Origin: Tubiluchus corallicola
Lineage: Eukaryota; Priapulida; Priapulimorpha; Priapulimorphida; Tubiluchidae
Direction: 5' to 3'
Length of the DNA: 64,000 nt
NCBI GenBank assembly: GCA_030141605.1
Contig: JAQGDQ010000062.1
Span: 635,001 to 699,000 of the forward strand
In this document: one piece after another, positions 12,160 to 24,300 of the stretch
Numbering within the stretch: position 1 is the first letter of the stretch
Layout of the letters: the number at the start of each line of letters is the position of its first letter
Made by a program: the position numbers and the translations under genes
Notes under the pieces: model-generated
The model's database searches: none
What the model was told of the DNA's origin: nothing
Seen by the model: the letters and a program-made list of their open reading frames with translations, nothing else

Positions 12160-12680
12160 GTATGCAACGTTGTTATAGTTGTCATACTGTTATAGTTGTC
12201 ATATTTTCATTTATAAGCTGCATTTATAAATCGACTGCATTGATTGCTTTTATTGTGTATAATTGTCACGTTATGATTACTGATAGCTTTTGTTCATTTA
12301 CTACTTCTAAGATTTACTGCACAAATTTTCTTCCTTTTGTTGATTTGTTGTGCATTCATGATTTAACTACATTTTCGTTCATTCGCTGCATTTATGATTT
12401 AACCGCATTGCTTGCTTTTTTGTTGTTGCATTCGTGACTTAACTGCATCTTGTTCAGTTGTTGCTTTTAATATTTAATTGCATTATTTGCTTGCTTTTTT
12501 TCCATTGGTATAATCATAATATAACTGCATTGCATTTTGTTTGCAAGTTATATAGGGGTGGCTGACTCGATGACCTCCTGGTCTTTCGCCACCCCATCTC
12601 TACACACGTTACATAATTTGTTGCATTTGCACTATAAATATTATATTAGAGATAAATAAACCTTTTGAATTGAATTGAAT
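12160..12680 (+). mobile_element. 3' end of a CR1/L2-like LINE
   Basis: A hairpin at 12555-12595 and a terminal TTGAA repeat at 12664-12680 form a LINE 3' end. The same arrangement occurs at the 3' end of the minus-strand LINE at 35672-39960. The 390 bases upstream of the hairpin consist of worn repeats around TTTAACTGCATT and TTGCTTGCTTTTT, probably an internal 3'UTR minisatellite. No reverse-transcriptase frame precedes it, so the copy is severely 5'-truncated. Confidence 0.6.
12555..12595 (+). other. LINE 3' hairpin, copy 1
   Basis: The outer stem GGGGTGGC pairs with GCCACCCC over 8 bp. An inner stem GACC-TCCT-GGTC has a four-base loop. The total length is 41 nt, identical to the related hairpin at 35761-35801, with compensatory changes between the two. 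A role in recognition of the LINE RNA by its reverse transcriptase is inferred. Confidence 0.6.
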
Positions 12681-12983
12681 ACTTGCCAGAACTGAAATTG
12701 ATACAAACAAAATGTATTTGATTTTGTTTTTATGTGGAAGATATTATAAACTATATTTAAATACCACGTAGAAAATTAACATAATGTACAACAGCGCACA
12801 GGTAATCTGCAGTTACATAATAGAGAGTAGACTCTAATTCCTAGAAAGACATTTCTTAATAAACGCTCTATGTAAAGCAACAATATGTTTGCAGATGCAA
12901 AACTCAAAGATTGTTTATAAAGCATAATTTGCCCTAACCTTCAAAAAAGTGTACAATGAATATTTATTTACACTTTAATAACT

Positions 12984-15026
12984 TTAAGTATTAAGCTCTG
13001 CGTGGTACGTAAATTGAAAACAGCCCTCATGAGGAAAGAATTTGAGCTCTAACTCAAGTTTTGTTAGTGTGTTGACACCGACTGGTTTTTGTAAAAGATG
13101 GACACCTTGCTGAGAATATCTGTCCCAAACACACATTTCACCAGGACGTGATAGCTCTACTAGCCCAGTACTAATTACCGTGCCTGGACAAAGTTCATAC
13201 TCCATCCAAAACACAATTCCATTGAGTGTGCCAGCAGCATCTATGTTTAACAGCACAGTGTTGATTTCATTCATCTGTGTAGTCACTGATTCACACATAT
13301 CAAATTCCATTAAAGTAGAAACTTTGCTTAATGCTATACAAGGATATTCCCATAATGGCTGAGGTTCAACATTTTTATCACTAATTTTTGAAGAAGTTTC
13401 TATCATTTCATCAAAGACACGAAGATCAAATTCTTCTACATAACCAACTGGAGCACGAATCTTCCACAAATTAGCAAAATCTACTGCAATAACTTTAATA
13501 AAAGCCTTTGATGGGACAATTTTTACATTATTCGATAAACAACCTGCCACTGCTGCTTCTGTGCATGCATACCAGAAACGAATGTTATCCCAAGGCAAAA
13601 CACTAGCCTGAAAGTAAGGATCACCAATCACAACATTAATCAATTCTTCACCAATACTGCTTTCAGGCGAAGGTAAAAATGATATACTTGACAGCTTATT
13701 GGCATTAACGTATAGTTCAAGAACACGTCTAAACAATGGTGAACTTTCTACAACATATACTTGTTTCGCACCCAACTTAGCTGCTAAAATTGGTAAAAGC
13801 GAGTTATCACTCAAACATAAACACACACTGTTGCATGAAATTAGACTACTTAACACAGCATTCCATGCTTGTCGTCGAACTTTGTCATTTAGCATACCAA
13901 TGCAAGTTCTGCTACAAGCCACATGCAATCCACAAGAGCAAACCGGTCTTTTTCCTCTACAAGAAACTGCATCCTTACTACTACTTTGTGCAGAAAACCA
14001 CAGGCTGTATTCATCATGATATGCATGCAGTTCAAAGACATCTTGTTCATTCAGGTATAACTGTTTGGGTAAATAGTAAATTGCTTGCATCCAGTGATCT
14101 CTCCATTGCATGTTGTCTGGTTCTGGATGGGCCCACCACGGTGCACAGCTAAGTATCACATCAGCACTCATATCCATTTGTAGTTCCCACCACATAAAAA
14201 CAGCATTATAGTGGCCATAGTTTTCACTCTGTGCTCTTACAACATTATGGCCAGATGATAGAAGTGGCACTTTACCCGTAAAATCAAAATGAAATACAGG
14301 AAGTGGATCAGCTGCTGTTTTAAATGAGGTATAAGGCAGTTGGTTTAACTGCAAGTCATGAACTGACGCTGCTCCGGCACACTGTTCCAACTCTGATGGA
14401 TTCATAACTTCGTCCTGTCCAGAAATATTAAGTGGATGAAGCCGATTCCAGGAATTAATGATGTCACTACAGATGAGTTGCACATACATGGTAGCACGTG
14501 CTGGAATAACTATACAGTCTTCTTCTAACAAGTAATCATGAGCATGACGAAATGTTTCTAGTGCTCCTTCTCCAATGAGTTCAGTGTCAAATACTTCAGT
14601 GACCAAAATGTTTGCTTTTTTGGTCATGTCTTTTCCACTCCCAACTTTTAGCTCCGTTGATCGCTTTGCTATAAGCTTAATCTTCCCAGCACAGCCATTT
14701 CTAACTATCACATGTCTCGCACAAGTTGCCATGGGTTCAAATGCCTCGCAAGCTGTGACAAAGTCAGCGCCACTCTTTGCAGCCATAAGTGAAAGTAGTC
14801 CCGTTCCGGTGCCAATATCAAGTACTCTTGCTTGTTTTCCACTTTTATGCATTTGCGATATTGCTGTACTTAAAGCTACATAATACTTTTTGTTTCTTTC
14901 TGCATCATGAAGCATATCTGCATAGGCTGATCGCGATATTTCTTGATGGTAGTCATACTTTTCATTTTGGACAATCCATTCACTTTTTCCGGTGACAACA
15001 TTAGTGCATGCCACAAATGTCCCCAT
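12984..15026 (-). CDS. PRMT7: Protein arginine methyltransferase 7
   Basis: The enzyme transfers methyl groups from S-adenosylmethionine to protein arginine; PRMT7 is the monomethylating type III enzyme. Counting from the conserved MGTF start, the protein is 680 residues, close to the vertebrate length of about 690. It has PRMT7's two tandem methyltransferase modules. The first contains the SAM-binding motif LDIGTGTGLL (69-78) and the double-E loop, EVFDTELIGE, with E144 and E153. WRDHWMQ and LWEYPC mark later conserved segments, and the second module lacks a normal SAM motif. The frame continues 22 codons upstream to an ATG at 15092, but those residues do not resemble the family, and a CAG acceptor lies one base before the chosen ATG. 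The coding region has no introns, although vertebrate PRMT7 has many. An AATAAA on the minus strand (12968-12963) follows the stop closely. Confidence 0.95.
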   Translation of the reverse strand: MGTFVACTNVVTGKSEWIVQNEKYDYHQEISRSAYADMLHDAERNKKYYVALSTAISQMHKSGKQARVLDIGTGTGLLSLMAAKSGADFVTACEAFEPMATCARHVIVRNGCAGKIKLIAKRSTELKVGSGKDMTKKANILVTEVFDTELIGEGALETFRHAHDYLLEEDCIVIPARATMYVQLICSDIINSWNRLHPLNISGQDEVMNPSELEQCAGAASVHDLQLNQLPYTSFKTAADPLPVFHFDFTGKVPLLSSGHNVVRAQSENYGHYNAVFMWWELQMDMSADVILSCAPWWAHPEPDNMQWRDHWMQAIYYLPKQLYLNEQDVFELHAYHDEYSLWFSAQSSSKDAVSCRGKRPVCSCGLHVACSRTCIGMLNDKVRRQAWNAVLSSLISCNSVCLCLSDNSLLPILAAKLGAKQVYVVESSPLFRRVLELYVNANKLSSISFLPSPESSIGEELINVVIGDPYFQASVLPWDNIRFWYACTEAAVAGCLSNNVKIVPSKAFIKVIAVDFANLWKIRAPVGYVEEFDLRVFDEMIETSSKISDKNVEPQPLWEYPCIALSKVSTLMEFDMCESVTTQMNEINTVLLNIDAAGTLNGIVFWMEYELCPGTVISTGLVELSRPGEMCVWDRYSQQGVHLLQKPVGVNTLTKLELELKFFPHEGCFQFTYHAELNT

Positions 15027-15038
15027 TCTGACAGTTAA
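15027..15038 (-). other. Possible 3' splice site just before the PRMT7 start
   Basis: On the minus strand AACTGTCAG is followed by a single A and then the family-conserved ATG. Its pyrimidine tract is weak, so of the six such sites here this is the least convincing on its own. Confidence 0.4.
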
Positions 15039-15712
15039 TTTACGAATTATACCACACTGTACTGTTAATTTTTGGAGGCATTCTTGTAACATAAGTCAAT
15101 TGATGTCAGCACGGAATTAAAACAATTCATATAACATAAATGTTATATAACTGTCATAAATTTTATGTCAACACATTTTTTTCTTCCACATCAATTTTTA
15201 AACAAAAAATTGAATATACTTTGCTTTGCACTGTGGATAAAGCAAAAAGAATGTCATTGACTACAACAGATAAGTGTCAAGTTCACCCCACAGACTCTTT
15301 TATTAGTTGCTTTCATGATTAGATCTGCGGTGCTATGATGTTGTAATTATTAACAGCTTTACAGATTTTAGGCTAATACGTTACAATAACTTAAATGCTG
15401 CAATAATAATTAATAATTAAACAATATTTTTTAATATTTTGCCATTAACTGTTATAACATTCAATTTTAATCATACGATGCTATCTGACGATGACGCAGC
15501 CGTGATTTTGCTAGAAGAGTAGTAATAACCAACTAGTCATAACCATCACTATTCAAGAAAAAAATGCTATCCAGTTAGATCCCGATCCCAATTATCAAAA
15601 TTACATATAGTAATAAAAAGTCAAGTTAACAAAACAACTAATCACTAAAAAACAAGGCCATGACAATATAATTATTAATCACGCATGCACCACGATGACC
15701 ATATTATTTGTG

Positions 15713-16460
15713 TAGGGCGCCGAGTAACCCACTAGCCGAAGTAGGACACTTCTGGTAAAACGCATGTGCTACATTTAGGGAGAAGCAGAGTCGTGCATGG
15801 GCAGCCCAAGAAGGGCACTAGCGATTTCTGTCGAGAATCGACATTTATGACATAATAAAACATAAAACTAAATTTGTTTTAGAAAAAAGTAACTTTATAA
15901 CAATGATGGATAGTCCTTGACAATTTACAAATGTATTTTTTACAACAATATCATCATCATTATTAGCTCCATTAATATCATCATAACATTAAACTAAGTA
16001 TCTAATGCTTTAAAGAGAGAAACTATGTAGGGCACATAACCCGTTTACTTAGTGGAAAACAATTATTTGGAGGGAGTCACCGTCTGTGAAGCAAGACAAA
16101 ATAAAAAATGATATACCGTAAGCAAATGTTGGAATTGTGCACTTATTTCACTTCAAAGAGGATTAATATTGGCAAATATTAATTATACTAGCTCAGAATA
16201 AAATTCTTTTATTTTATCAATGTATAATAAATTACTCAAGGGGTATTGACGTTTTTAATTATTATTATTACATAAACAAGGAAAACGGATGGTGCCAGTA
16301 CGCTTAACGACTCAATTCGCGACCTGTCTCTAGTGTCCTACTTGGGCAGCCCATGTACAATGCGTCCTACTTGAAGTAGCCCTTGTATGACGCGTCGTAC
16401 GTGGACTAGCCCATGGACGTCAATTGTCCTACTTCGGCTAGTGGATTACTCGGCGCCCAA
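15713..16460. mobile_element. hAT-like MITE, family M1, copy 1
   Basis: Inverted ends of about 35 bp start TAGGGCGCCGAGTAACCC on the left and TTGGGCGCCGAGTAATCC on the right (reversed). Subterminal GTCCTACTTGGGC/GCCCATGTA motifs recur in both orientations. About 400 bp of the interior aligns by eye with the element at 54155-55114, including a shared stretch before GACTCAATTCGCGACC near the right end. No transposase is present. The flanks do not give a clean duplication, so hAT membership rests mainly on the TAGGG-type terminus. Confidence 0.7.
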
Positions 16461-18018
16461 CAATTTGGTCTAAAGTAACAGTAAAGTTTCAAAGCTCCAA
16501 AAACGCATCTCCGTTTTTCCCAGCTCCAATTCAGTTCAATTTGGTTTCTTTGCACTGAAGTTTCTAACAAATTAACTTGAAAATAATGCAGAAAAATATT
16601 TTAGCAAAGGATGACACAATATCCTCATAAGCCTATACTACAGTATAATGATGCAGAAGCTGGTAACAAAATAATAGATAGCAATAATAGCATCAGAAAC
16701 CACTAGTTAGAATTCTTAAGAGATAACAGCATGACGGACAATAACATTCATAAGCACAAAAAAATTAATGTTCATTTATGTTAAATTAATGTGGAAATAG
16801 TGATCCACGTACTATTTGCTGTTTCAGTGATAACGTTTTCTTAATTCGGAATTTTTAAAAATGTATTCACCTAATTAAGAGGATGAGATCAACGTTTTAA
16901 TCGCAATTCATTATCAATATTTAATTTAATTTCAACATTCATGAAAGCAAAATAGTGTTATTACTTATTACAGCAGAAAGACAGTTTGTATAGTTTGTTT
17001 TTGCAGGTTCTTCTATTTCAGTATATATATAGTCTACTGGTACAGTAGTCGTGCAATCTTTCTTGAGCAGATGTAAGCAAGTTTTTCAAACATGCATTGC
17101 CAAGCAAGCACGATTTGAGTATCCATCTATCCATTTCAAAATCATGGTAGCTTCACTTTCGCTTGCCCTTAACGTTGGTACTTTTTTATTTTGTACACAA
17201 ATTAGGTAAGGTTTCATTTGATAATAATTGTATTTCAGTTCTTCATAAAATCTTTATTTTTGTGGCCTCCTTCTTTCCTTTCATCTCTATTATATTTCTG
17301 CAGTCTATTTTTTATTATTTATTTTTTACGTAGTACAAAAATATAAAGACAAGAATGAGCACAGAACAGAATTCCGTTGCTGCTTTACTCTACATTCGCT
17401 CAGGATGTCGAAGATTGGACGTTTTGCAGGATATTGTCTGAAAAATATTGGAGATAATTTAGTTACTTTAGGGTTTTGGCAAAATAATGTAGACTTTAGT
17501 GTAGTGTTTTATCTTTCGAGCTTATATTTGTTAAACGTAAGACAGTGATAATTTCATATATCTGCACTGCCATATAGCTTTCGTATTTCACTGCAGATAT
17601 TATGATAAGGCATTGACTAGAATATACTGGTCATTGACCTTGATGTGCATGTGTTTTCTCATTTACGGTATTACACTATTCCTTAGGATACCTCGGGTTG
17701 TTATTGCAAAGTAAAAGCTTCTAGCTAAATCTTGTGTAAATGTCGGATGTCAAATCCTCGATTGGGGCCTTAGAGTTATAGACCAGAACTCATGAAGCCC
17801 AGTCCTTATCCAACCTATTTTTAATGCATTTAAAAAATTATACTACTAGTCTTGGTATAGATACCACTTTAGTTAGTGGACTGTTCCAGGTGTTAGCGGT
17901 CCTACTTGAAAAACATGAATTCGTACTGATTTATTTGCTCTAGTCTTATGGGTTCCGTTAATGTCTGCTTGTTAAAGTTCTAGGAATCTCTGACCTGAGA
18001 TATAACTTTCGGCTAGCA
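16461..18018. other. Gene-free stretch
   Basis: No coding sequence or recognisable repeat was found here; it is AT-rich intergenic DNA upstream of PRMT7. Confidence 0.4.
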
Positions 18019-18026
18019 ATATTCAG

Positions 18027-18757
18027 GGCGCTATTACACTAGTTTTTTCGCACCACCTAGTTTTTTCTGGCCTATTGGTTGTTTTCACGCCTGCAGGCCA
18101 GAAAGCAGACCAACAGGCATAATATACACCATATTCCCATAATATTATTGGTTCTTAGACCTTACAATTCCAGATTAAAATCATACATTACTTACTGTCA
18201 CCATCATGCAAAAAGCTCCACGTGAATAACTGTGCTTACACCACTAATGCGCAATCGCTCTCGCACAGTGATGATGTGGCCCTTAACGTGTATTTTTAGT
18301 TTCTCTGTCAGACCCAGTGTATAGTCAGACCCAAGCAGGCATACACGAGGAAATTATTTTAGACCACTACAGTTATTTATCATTAATTTTATTTATTACT
18401 GTAGTATTATTACTATTAGATTATAAAAAAAGTAAAGGTTTTTTCTTTATTTCGTAAATGCGGTCAAGATGAAAGTGTGTCACGTGCCTTTTAAGCTAGG
18501 CCCTGATAATGCATAAACTAGTACGAAATTCGTCACGTGACTACACACACAAACAAGATAGCGATACGAACTGTATAGGTGTAGAACTGTGAATACAACG
18601 TAATTATTGGTAATTATACCTAAATATATGATTAAATTACCACGAGATTAGCGGAAACATTCACTGATGACGTGAGAATAATAGAATAATGACCTACGAG
18701 CCTAGAAACGAGTAATAACCTAGAAAAAACTAGGCTGTGCGAAAGTGTAATAGCGCC
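18027..18757. mobile_element. MITE with a perfect 8-bp target duplication
   Basis: Inverted ends begin GGCGCTATTACACT on both sides and extend about 35 bp through a shared CCTAGTTTTTTC. The exact direct repeat ATATTCAG flanks the element at 18019-18026 and 18758-18765. The 731-bp interior has no transposase. An 8-bp duplication fits hAT, P or Merlin elements; the GGCGC terminus is not diagnostic. Confidence 0.85.
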
Positions 18758-19100
18758 ATATTCAGTTTCGTACTTTTGGTGCATTATTTTATATATTTCT
18801 GTCTTGTTACCTCTATGCTGTCTGTAAGCCAATGTAGATAGTTTGTTAGACGTTCCATCTCAATTGGACAAAAAGTTGTGTTGCCACTATCATAAATTTG
18901 GCTGAAATTGCTAGGATATATTCCATGTGTTTGAAATGGAGTTTCCATCTGTGAAGTATTACTTCCATATAATTACTTATTTAAAATAATGCCATTATAC
19001 ATTGGCTATCATCTTCAACTACTTCCCTGTACCATTACTTTTTGCTTTATTTCCTTGTAAAAAGTTAGAAATCCAGGTGACAATTCCTCTATTTATTATA

Positions 19101-19997
19101 CAGTAAGTGCCGTTTATTAGACTCATGGTTAATAGACTCAGTCGCTTAGTTGACTCAAAAACACCTGGACCGGGCTGCTCCTATTCAAATGTGTAGAAAA
19201 ACTGTAGGTAATGGACTCAAATAACTCCTCATAATTGATTCAGTATTTTACTACACTCACTTAAAATAAGATACTTATGTGTGCACGCAAAGAGCTTTTA
19301 CTGCTTTTCTTTACGTCGATTTTTTGCACTATATTATACGTTTATATTATATAATATACGTAGAACAGTCAGTTAGGTGCAGCTTTGTTTGTAAGCAGGT
19401 ACAGTATGTTTATCATATGTGCTATTCAGTGCTAATATGTAGCGGTTTTGCTTTGAATCTGTCACCCGCTTGTCGGCTGCGATTAACCTCGTTGTTTCTG
19501 CAAGCTAAACATTTGATCACTTGCTCAGCCGTTTGCTTTTGAAGCTCGTGCTGCCTTTCACAAGGTCATCACCAACTGCAGCTCAAGCACTAAGTGTTTT
19601 GCATGAATGTGTGCAGCTTACAAGAAGAGATTTTCAATGTATTTATCAGTATGAGGATTTTGTAAACCAACTTCTTCGTGAAAAAAATGAAGCAACCGAC
19701 CTTGCATGAATTTTTGTAATTTTTCATGGCAATAATCAGACTTTTGCGATTTTTTTTCTTTTTTTCACTTATATAAATATATAAATCATGCTTCTTAAAT
19801 AATTGCACATAGGTATTTTTGATATTAATTCATGTCTAAGATTCATTTAAAGCTTTAGCTATGCATACTAAGGTGATGAGCGATGACTCATACTTGTACA
19901 ATAGTAATATACTAAACCCTCTGGCTAATTGACTCAGTCAGTTAATTAGGTCAAAATACTTCCCTCCCAAAATGAGTCTATTAAGCGGCACCTACTG
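19101..19997 (+). mobile_element. Tigger/pogo-like DNA transposon remnant
   Basis: Inverted ends CAGTAAGTGCCGTTTATTAG (left) and CAGTAGGTGCCGCTTAATAG (right, reversed) are flanked by TA at 19099-19100 and 19998-19999. Repeated GACTCA and TGAGTC motifs lie inside both ends. The 897-bp copy keeps only the end of the transposase frame. It is deletion-derived and immobile by itself. Confidence 0.85.
19521..19730 (+). pseudogene. C-terminal remnant of a Tigger/pogo transposase
   Basis: The frame reads SPTAAQALSVLHE and then a DFVNQLL segment, like the tail of CENP-B/Tigger-type transposases. At a run of seven A near 19680 the frame shifts; the next frame gives KMKQPTLHEFL and a stop, resembling the usual short C-terminal motif of this family. 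A one-base change in the A run therefore broke it. The catalytic DDE region is missing. Confidence 0.5.
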
Positions 19998-19999
19998 TA

Positions 20000-21329
20000 C
20001 CGCGTGATACACGAGCTTTCGAAGAAGTCTGAAATGTGATACTCTGTAAAAGCCTTTTCACTCCGTTTCTACTAATGCAAACTGAATCTCTACTTTATGA
20101 ATAAAATACCAGAGTTTCTCCTGATATTCTCTGTTTTGTACATAGAGTAACGCCATTTCAAATTTCTTGATAATTCTGGTCTTTCATGACTCTTTTAGGT
20201 AACTTACTCATATTTGTAACGAAAATCTTCCTTCTAGTTTCCATTAGTTTCTTATCTCCTTTAGATGGATTAATTTTCATCTTTTTCCATTTTGGTTGAA
20301 TATACTTCATTAAATAATAATTTAGTGGCTCTTTACAAAATAATCCCCTTCTGCCTTAACTATCTCATTATTCGTTTCCTGTCTGTTTTAAGATTTTCCA
20401 TTCCTCAATACTCTTATAGCCTGTATTCTCTCATTAGTAATTGATTCTATATTCTCAGTGGTTGTAATGTTATCTGTTTTTATACAAATCATCTACTTCT
20501 CTATTTACCATTTGTTCACTCTGACTTTCTGGTTCACTTTGATTTAGAAGATTAAAGTAATATTGTTCAAAATCTAAAAAATCTAAAAAAAATTCTGTCT
20601 TCCTGTATTACCCCACGTTTATTCTTCATGGCAATTACAAGCTTTTTCTTATTTGTATAAATTTCATTGTTAAATTTTCCAATGCCTGAAAGTGTAGTTT
20701 ACCTTTAGAGTGATTTTGTTAAAAGTGTTTCATATTTTGACACTAATAGCTAAATGGATTTTTATACAGTTAAAAAATACTTAAATAGTTAATGCTACAT
20801 TATAAGATAAAATACATAAATGATAATGATTAATGCAAATTATTATCGAAACCTTACTAACGCTGTCCCATATTTTTGATGATGTGTTGTGCATTTCTGT
20901 AAAACTTTTCCTATGTTAATACTACAGCATGTGAAACTGAAATTTTAACTGTAGCAAAGCTGTGATGTATAATAATTTTGAGAGATTTTCCCTGCCATAG
21001 CCACGTGCATGCTGACAATTAACAATACCTTAATTTGCTGTGCTGATGAATCTGGTGCCCTATTAAATCTTATTAAAATATTGCTCATATAGACATAACT
21101 TTTATGACACGTTCTAGACCACTACTGTGTTTCAACAAATATAGCCTACGTTTAGGTGTACGATCTTGTTTTGTTATGTTGAGTGTACAGGACTCATTTC
21201 TGGATAATAGTAATGTTCTTAGGTCTATAACAGGCAGTGATAATGAATGTTACTAGCATTGAATGAAGTCTTGTAATAACACTAAGTCTTGATAATCACA
21301 CTACTGAATGTTTTACTGAATCTTGTTTT
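20000..21329. other. Gene-free stretch upstream of NDUFV1
   Basis: No coding region is recognised. It must contain the NDUFV1 promoter and any 5'UTR exon, but neither can be placed. Confidence 0.4.
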
Positions 21330-21336
21330 AGGCAGC
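21330..21336 (+). other. 3' splice site just before the NDUFV1 start codon
   Basis: TCTTGTTTTAG ends at 21331 and is followed by GCAGC and the ATG at 21337, leaving a 5-nt leader. The pyrimidine-rich tract is good. Confidence 0.65.
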
Positions 21337-24300
21337 ATGAAAAGTATCTGTCAATTTCGACAACTGTACAGCTCATTGAGAGCCTGTCAAGGGATTGTGC
21401 CTGCTCGGCACATGGCAACACTTAAAATGTTCAGTAACAAGCCATTAGATGATGACGATCGCATTTTTACCAATTTGTATGGACGTCATGATTGGAAATT
21501 GAAGGGAGCTAAAGCTCGAGGAGACTGGTACAAAACTAAAGAGATTTTGTTAAAGGTAAGTTTACCTTGGATATGAACAACTTAAGATGCTGAAATTTTT
21601 TTATTTTTGCTTTTGAATACATAGGCGTCCTGTGTTCATGCTACAACAAGTAAAACTATGCAGTCATACCTCTGTTTTCGACCATAATTCATTCCTAAAA
21701 AATGTTTGAAAACTGATTTGGTTGAGTACCGAATCTTTTATTCCCATAAGAAATAATGTAAAAGCAAATAGTCCGTTCTCAAGCACCAAATGAACTGTAA
21801 GTATTACTAAAACGAAATATAATAATGCAAAAATGTTTATTCAAACAGTAGATATGATATAATTGATAAGAAAAACATAGTAGAATTACTTTGAAAGAAA
21901 ACATAATTATTCCTGCATGAAAAAGCGGAGAAGAATAAGAGTAGAAAGCACTTAGCGATGTTAGGCAATTAAAATCTTGTGCGTGACTACTCTCGGGCAC
22001 GGTCGGATGTGTTTATCGCGTGTTTGCCGATTGGTCGAGTACCGAAATTCTTATCGAAAGCGGAGACAATTTCAGCTCAAATTTTCTGGTCAAAAACCGA
22101 TTTGTACGAGTACGCAGACGGTCGAAAACGGAAGTGTAACTGTACATTAATTTACATTTGCTAGTGTACGATCAACATAATCATAACCATTTATGCGTGG
22201 CACTAAAGTATAATGTATTGTTAGTTATATTTTCTGTGGTTATATGAAGACTTGACTATAATATTTGTGTTTTTGCATAAATGTCTGTTCTGATGATGGC
22301 CTAAGAATAAAGAGGCTGAAACAATACATTTAACCCTTGGCCACCAAAATGGGTACAAAAACACCCCACGCACGTTTTAGTAATACTTGTCCATGAGGCC
22401 GCCATTACAAGTCTTCTGTGTTTAAATTATTATTTGTCTGCTATAAGCAGATGTCTTTTGACATCTTGCATGCCATTTACTTCCACTATAATTACAACAC
22501 AGTGGAGAGTGTTTCACACCAGTGCCAGTATTGTAGTCATATCGATTTTCTCCATTATGTAATATAGACAAAATAAGGAAGTAGACAAATGTTAAATTTG
22601 CCAAAGTTGTGCAAAAATGGCCTATATTAGGCCCAGGTATGAGCGGATACCGGATTTGCTGTCATGCGGTTATGGAATCCGCACTAATTTTGCGGATTTG
22701 CAGGTTACGGATAGTGAATTATGTGCAGATATGTGGACTGTGGATTTTTAAATGGCTAAAATTGCAGATTTTACGTGAAATTACAGCATACGAAAGCCGC
22801 TTATGTTTGCACAAAAAGTTTACCCAATTTCAGTTCGTTATGCATTTCTTTGCACATTAAAAGGATGTTCTCATCACCTCGTGCTTTTTTTCTGCTTCTC
22901 AATTTTTACCTGGAAATTCCTAGACTCAAAACATTTGCTTATAATTACAAATATTATAATTTTTTACTTGAGCTTATTACCTATTTGTGGTGTGGTGTGA
23001 TGGGCATGATATGTCTAATGTACATCATGGGGTGTGAGTTGTCGTTGAGGGTTTACAAGCATAATTGGGTTCTAGCTAATAATTTATGATTGATGCGCGA
23101 TTATAACTCCTAGTTTCATACAAAGAAAAACGATTATAGGGCACACATAGCAAGCCTAGTTAATTTGTTGCCTACATTTTTGTGGATAATGTGGATATTC
23201 ATTTGTCATGCAATCCACGGATTTTGCAGATGGGGATACAGTTGTGGATAAATAAAAAAATAAAATATAAACTAAATAAAAACATGCTGTCTAACATGTC
23301 TGCTTTGAGTTGTCATATTCAACTAAGTGAATCAATGACTGCTTTGAATTGTCAAGTAAATATTTTTGGTGCAAAATGCTTTTTTGGATCAGGGTCAAGA
23401 ATGGATTCTGAAGGAAATAACGAAATCTGGTTTACGTGGTCGAGGTGGCGCAGGTTTTCCAACTGGGATGAAATGGGGATTTATGAATAAACCATCGGAT
23501 GGAAGACCAAAATTCTTGGTCGTGAATGCCGACGAGGGTGAGCCAGGTAAGAAGCCATGCAGTAAGTGAATGTTGGTTGATGATAGTGAACCAAGTAAGA
23601 AGCCATGCAGTAAGTGAATGTTGGTTGATGATAGTGAGTCAAGTAGGAAGCCATGCAGTAAGTGAATGTTGGTTGATGAGAGTGAGCCAAGTAAGAAGCC
23701 ATGCAGTAAGTGAATGTTGGTTGATGATAGTGAGTCAAGTAAGAAGCCATGCAGTAAGTGAATGTTGGTTGATGATAGTGAGTCAAGTAAGAAGCCATGC
23801 AGTTAGTGAATGTTGGTTGATGAGAGTGAGTCAAGTAAGAAGCCATGCAGTAAGTGAATGTTGGTTGATGAGAGTGAGCCAAGTAAGAAGCCATGCAGTT
23901 AGTGAATGTCAGTGAGATAGAGCCAAGTAGGACGACAAAGTTGAAAGCCATGCAGTAAGTATAAATTAATTACGTAAATTGAAGTCTAACAATCTTTGAG
24001 ACTATTTTTTGCATTTTGATGCGATCTTTCATTTAAAGGTCTCTTAGTTGAGTGAAACTTAATTCACTTGAAAATTTGATTTTGTTTTATTGTGTGTTCT
24101 CTGGGAAATGCTCATTTATTAAAATTGCATGTAAAGCAATTACTTGTAGTTGGGTGCCTAGTAAGAGTAAGGCCTTCTGAAACAATTTTTTCTGTGGACA
24201 TTGGCGGCGGGTCTATAACTTTAAACAAATGTCAAGTAATATTACAGTTTCTTAGAAGCTAGATAGTTTTTGTTTACAGCCTAAATTTAAGTTTATATTG

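Noticed and set aside
13699-14152. Plus-strand open frames of over 100 codons
   Set aside because: They lie antisense to PRMT7 coding sequence and have no recognisable content.
15027-15092. Longer PRMT7 start at 15092
   Set aside because: The extra 22 residues do not resemble the family, and an acceptor-like CAG sits directly before the conserved ATG. It is kept as an alternative only.
23531-23945. CRISPR array
   Set aside because: The repeats are head-to-tail with no unique spacers, and lie in an intron of a eukaryotic nuclear gene.
23481-23951. Minus-strand open frame of 156 codons with a 16-residue repeat
   Set aside because: It is the reverse complement of the intronic 48-bp minisatellite. 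The unit is divisible by three and happens to lack stops on that strand.
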